Source: Deltaproteobacteria bacterium (GTDB taxonomy: Bacteria; Myxococcota_A; UBA9042; DTJE01). Taken from it: a stretch of 5,830 nt of DNA. How positions within the stretch are numbered: the first letter of the stretch is position 1; each line of letters starts with the position of its first letter. The translations under genes and the position numbers were made by a program. The DNA lies in contig JADHTP010000208.1 of NCBI GenBank assembly GCA_016784945.1, positions 1-5,830 on the forward strand, given 5' to 3'. Positions 4,963-5,830 of the stretch are shown here, one piece after another. Under the pieces are notes generated by a model that made no database searches, was not told where the DNA came from, and saw nothing but the letters and a program-made list of their open reading frames with translations.

Positions 4963-5830
4963 ATGAAAGATGTTTCCAACAAACCCACCACCTTTAGGAC
5001 CGCCATCGCCACGTCGTCGGTGAAAATGAAACCGGACACGGCCAAGGCAGTGGGTGAGGGCCGGGGACCGAAAGGTGATCCGTTGCCAGTGGCCCGGATC
5101 GCGGGAATCATGGCGGCCAAGGACGCGACCCGACTGATCCCATTCTGCCACCCGGTCCGCGTGGACCATGCGGACGTGGTCTTCGATGTGGGTGACCAGA
5201 GTGTGGACATCACCTGCACGGTCACCGCCGTGGACCGGACGGGCGTGGAAATGGAGGCACTGACCGGGGCCTCGGTGGCGGCGCTGACGGTATACGACAT
5301 GCTCAAGCCCGTGGACGGGTCCCTGGTCATCGGTGAAACCCGCCTGGAGAAGAAAAAGGGCGGAAAGAGCGACTTCACCGAAACATTCCCGCGTCCGTTG
5401 AAGGCCGCGGTCCTGGTGGTGTCCGACAGCACGGCGGCCGGCAAGCGGATGGACACGTCGGGGCGGGCCATCCAGGAACGACTGGAGGCCGGCGGCGTCG
5501 AGGTGGTGGACCGGAAAGTGGTCCCCGACGAGGAGGACCGGGTGGAGGCCGAACTGAGGCGTTGCGTGGCGGACGGCCTGGACCTGGTGGTGACCACCGG
5601 GGGCACCGGGTTGGGGCCACGGGACGTGACGGTGGAGGCGGTCTCCCGGGTGGTGGAACGGCCGGTCCCGGGCATCGCCGAAGCCATGCGAACACACGGT
5701 TTTCAGCGGACCCCGCGGGCGACCCTGTCCAGGAGCGTGGCGGGCGTGACGGGCGAGACCCTGATCCTGACCCTGCCCGGTTCCAGCCGCGGCGCCAGCG
5801 AATCCCTTGACGCCGTCTTTCCCGGTGTGC
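4963..5830 (+). CDS. moaCB: MoaC-MogA/MoaB fusion for molybdenum cofactor synthesis, 3' end outside the window
   Basis: 289 residues are visible and the frame is open at the right edge. Residues 1-139 are MoaC (cyclic pyranopterin monophosphate synthase, working after MoaA): DVSNK at 3-7, KGD with Lys37, PVARIAGIMAAKDATRLIPFCHP at 42-64 with His63, TGVEMEALTGASVAALTVYDMLK at 93-115 with Glu96, Glu98, Asp112 and Lys115, and GGKSDF at 133-138. These match the active-site positions known from E. coli MoaC. After a short linker (about 140-146), residues 147-289 are a MogA/MoaB domain (molybdopterin adenylylation): VVSDS at 152-156, Asp189, TTGGTGLGPRDVT at 211-223 with Asp221, and LPGSSRGASE at 271-280. 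Such fusions are known as MoaC/MoaB bifunctional proteins. Both halves keep their key residues, so both activities are expected. Only the end of the second domain should be missing. The gene follows the kinase after 3 bases, with its SD inside the kinase gene. Confidence 0.95.
   Translation, partial: MKDVSNKPTTFRTAIATSSVKMKPDTAKAVGEGRGPKGDPLPVARIAGIMAAKDATRLIPFCHPVRVDHADVVFDVGDQSVDITCTVTAVDRTGVEMEALTGASVAALTVYDMLKPVDGSLVIGETRLEKKKGGKSDFTETFPRPLKAAVLVVSDSTAAGKRMDTSGRAIQERLEAGGVEVVDRKVVPDEEDRVEAELRRCVADGLDLVVTTGGTGLGPRDVTVEAVSRVVERPVPGIAEAMRTHGFQRTPRATLSRSVAGVTGETLILTLPGSSRGASESLDAVFPGV

Noticed and set aside
4294..5697. Two long minus-strand open frames antisense to the kinase and moaCB
   Set aside because: They cross two well-supported plus-strand genes and give translations rich in Ser, Thr, Arg, Pro and His, typical of antisense GC-rich DNA.

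Overview
The window is GC-rich, densely coding bacterial DNA carrying two gene groups that diverge from an intergenic region at about 2273-2476. Several traits point to a deltaproteobacterial-type Gram-negative, most likely Myxococcota or a relative. These are a Hanks-type Ser/Thr kinase with the HRDVSPQN catalytic loop common in myxobacterial kinases, two exported TPR proteins with Sec signal peptides, and strong G/C preference at third codon positions. The taxonomic call is inference from motif style and is not secure.

Left part, minus strand (2272 down to the left edge): two exported TPR/helical-repeat proteins lie 39 bases apart with strong ribosome binding sites, probably one operon driven by a good sigma70-type promoter at 2311-2338. 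The first (533 aa) is complete. The second runs off the left edge, and only its first 210 residues are visible. Their function is not established; they look like periplasmic or envelope-associated scaffold proteins.

Right part, plus strand: asparaginyl-tRNA synthetase (2477-3769) is followed by an 89-base gap filled almost completely by degenerate heptanucleotide repeats arranged as two inverted arms. Next come a membrane-tail-anchored Ser/Thr protein kinase (3859-4959) and, 3 bases after it, a MoaC-MogA/MoaB fusion for molybdenum cofactor synthesis (4963 to beyond the right edge). The kinase and the Moco fusion are almost certainly co-transcribed and probably translationally coupled. Whether asnS is in the same transcript depends on what the repeat hairpin does.

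Most of the genes are recognisable housekeeping or signalling families. The unusual elements are the inverted heptamer array that forms the whole asnS-kinase junction and abuts a kinase start with no Shine-Dalgarno sequence, the kinase-Moco pairing, the fused Moco enzyme, the tandem TPR pair, and a long imperfect inverted repeat in the divergent intergenic region. No clearly new multi-gene defence or mobile system is visible.
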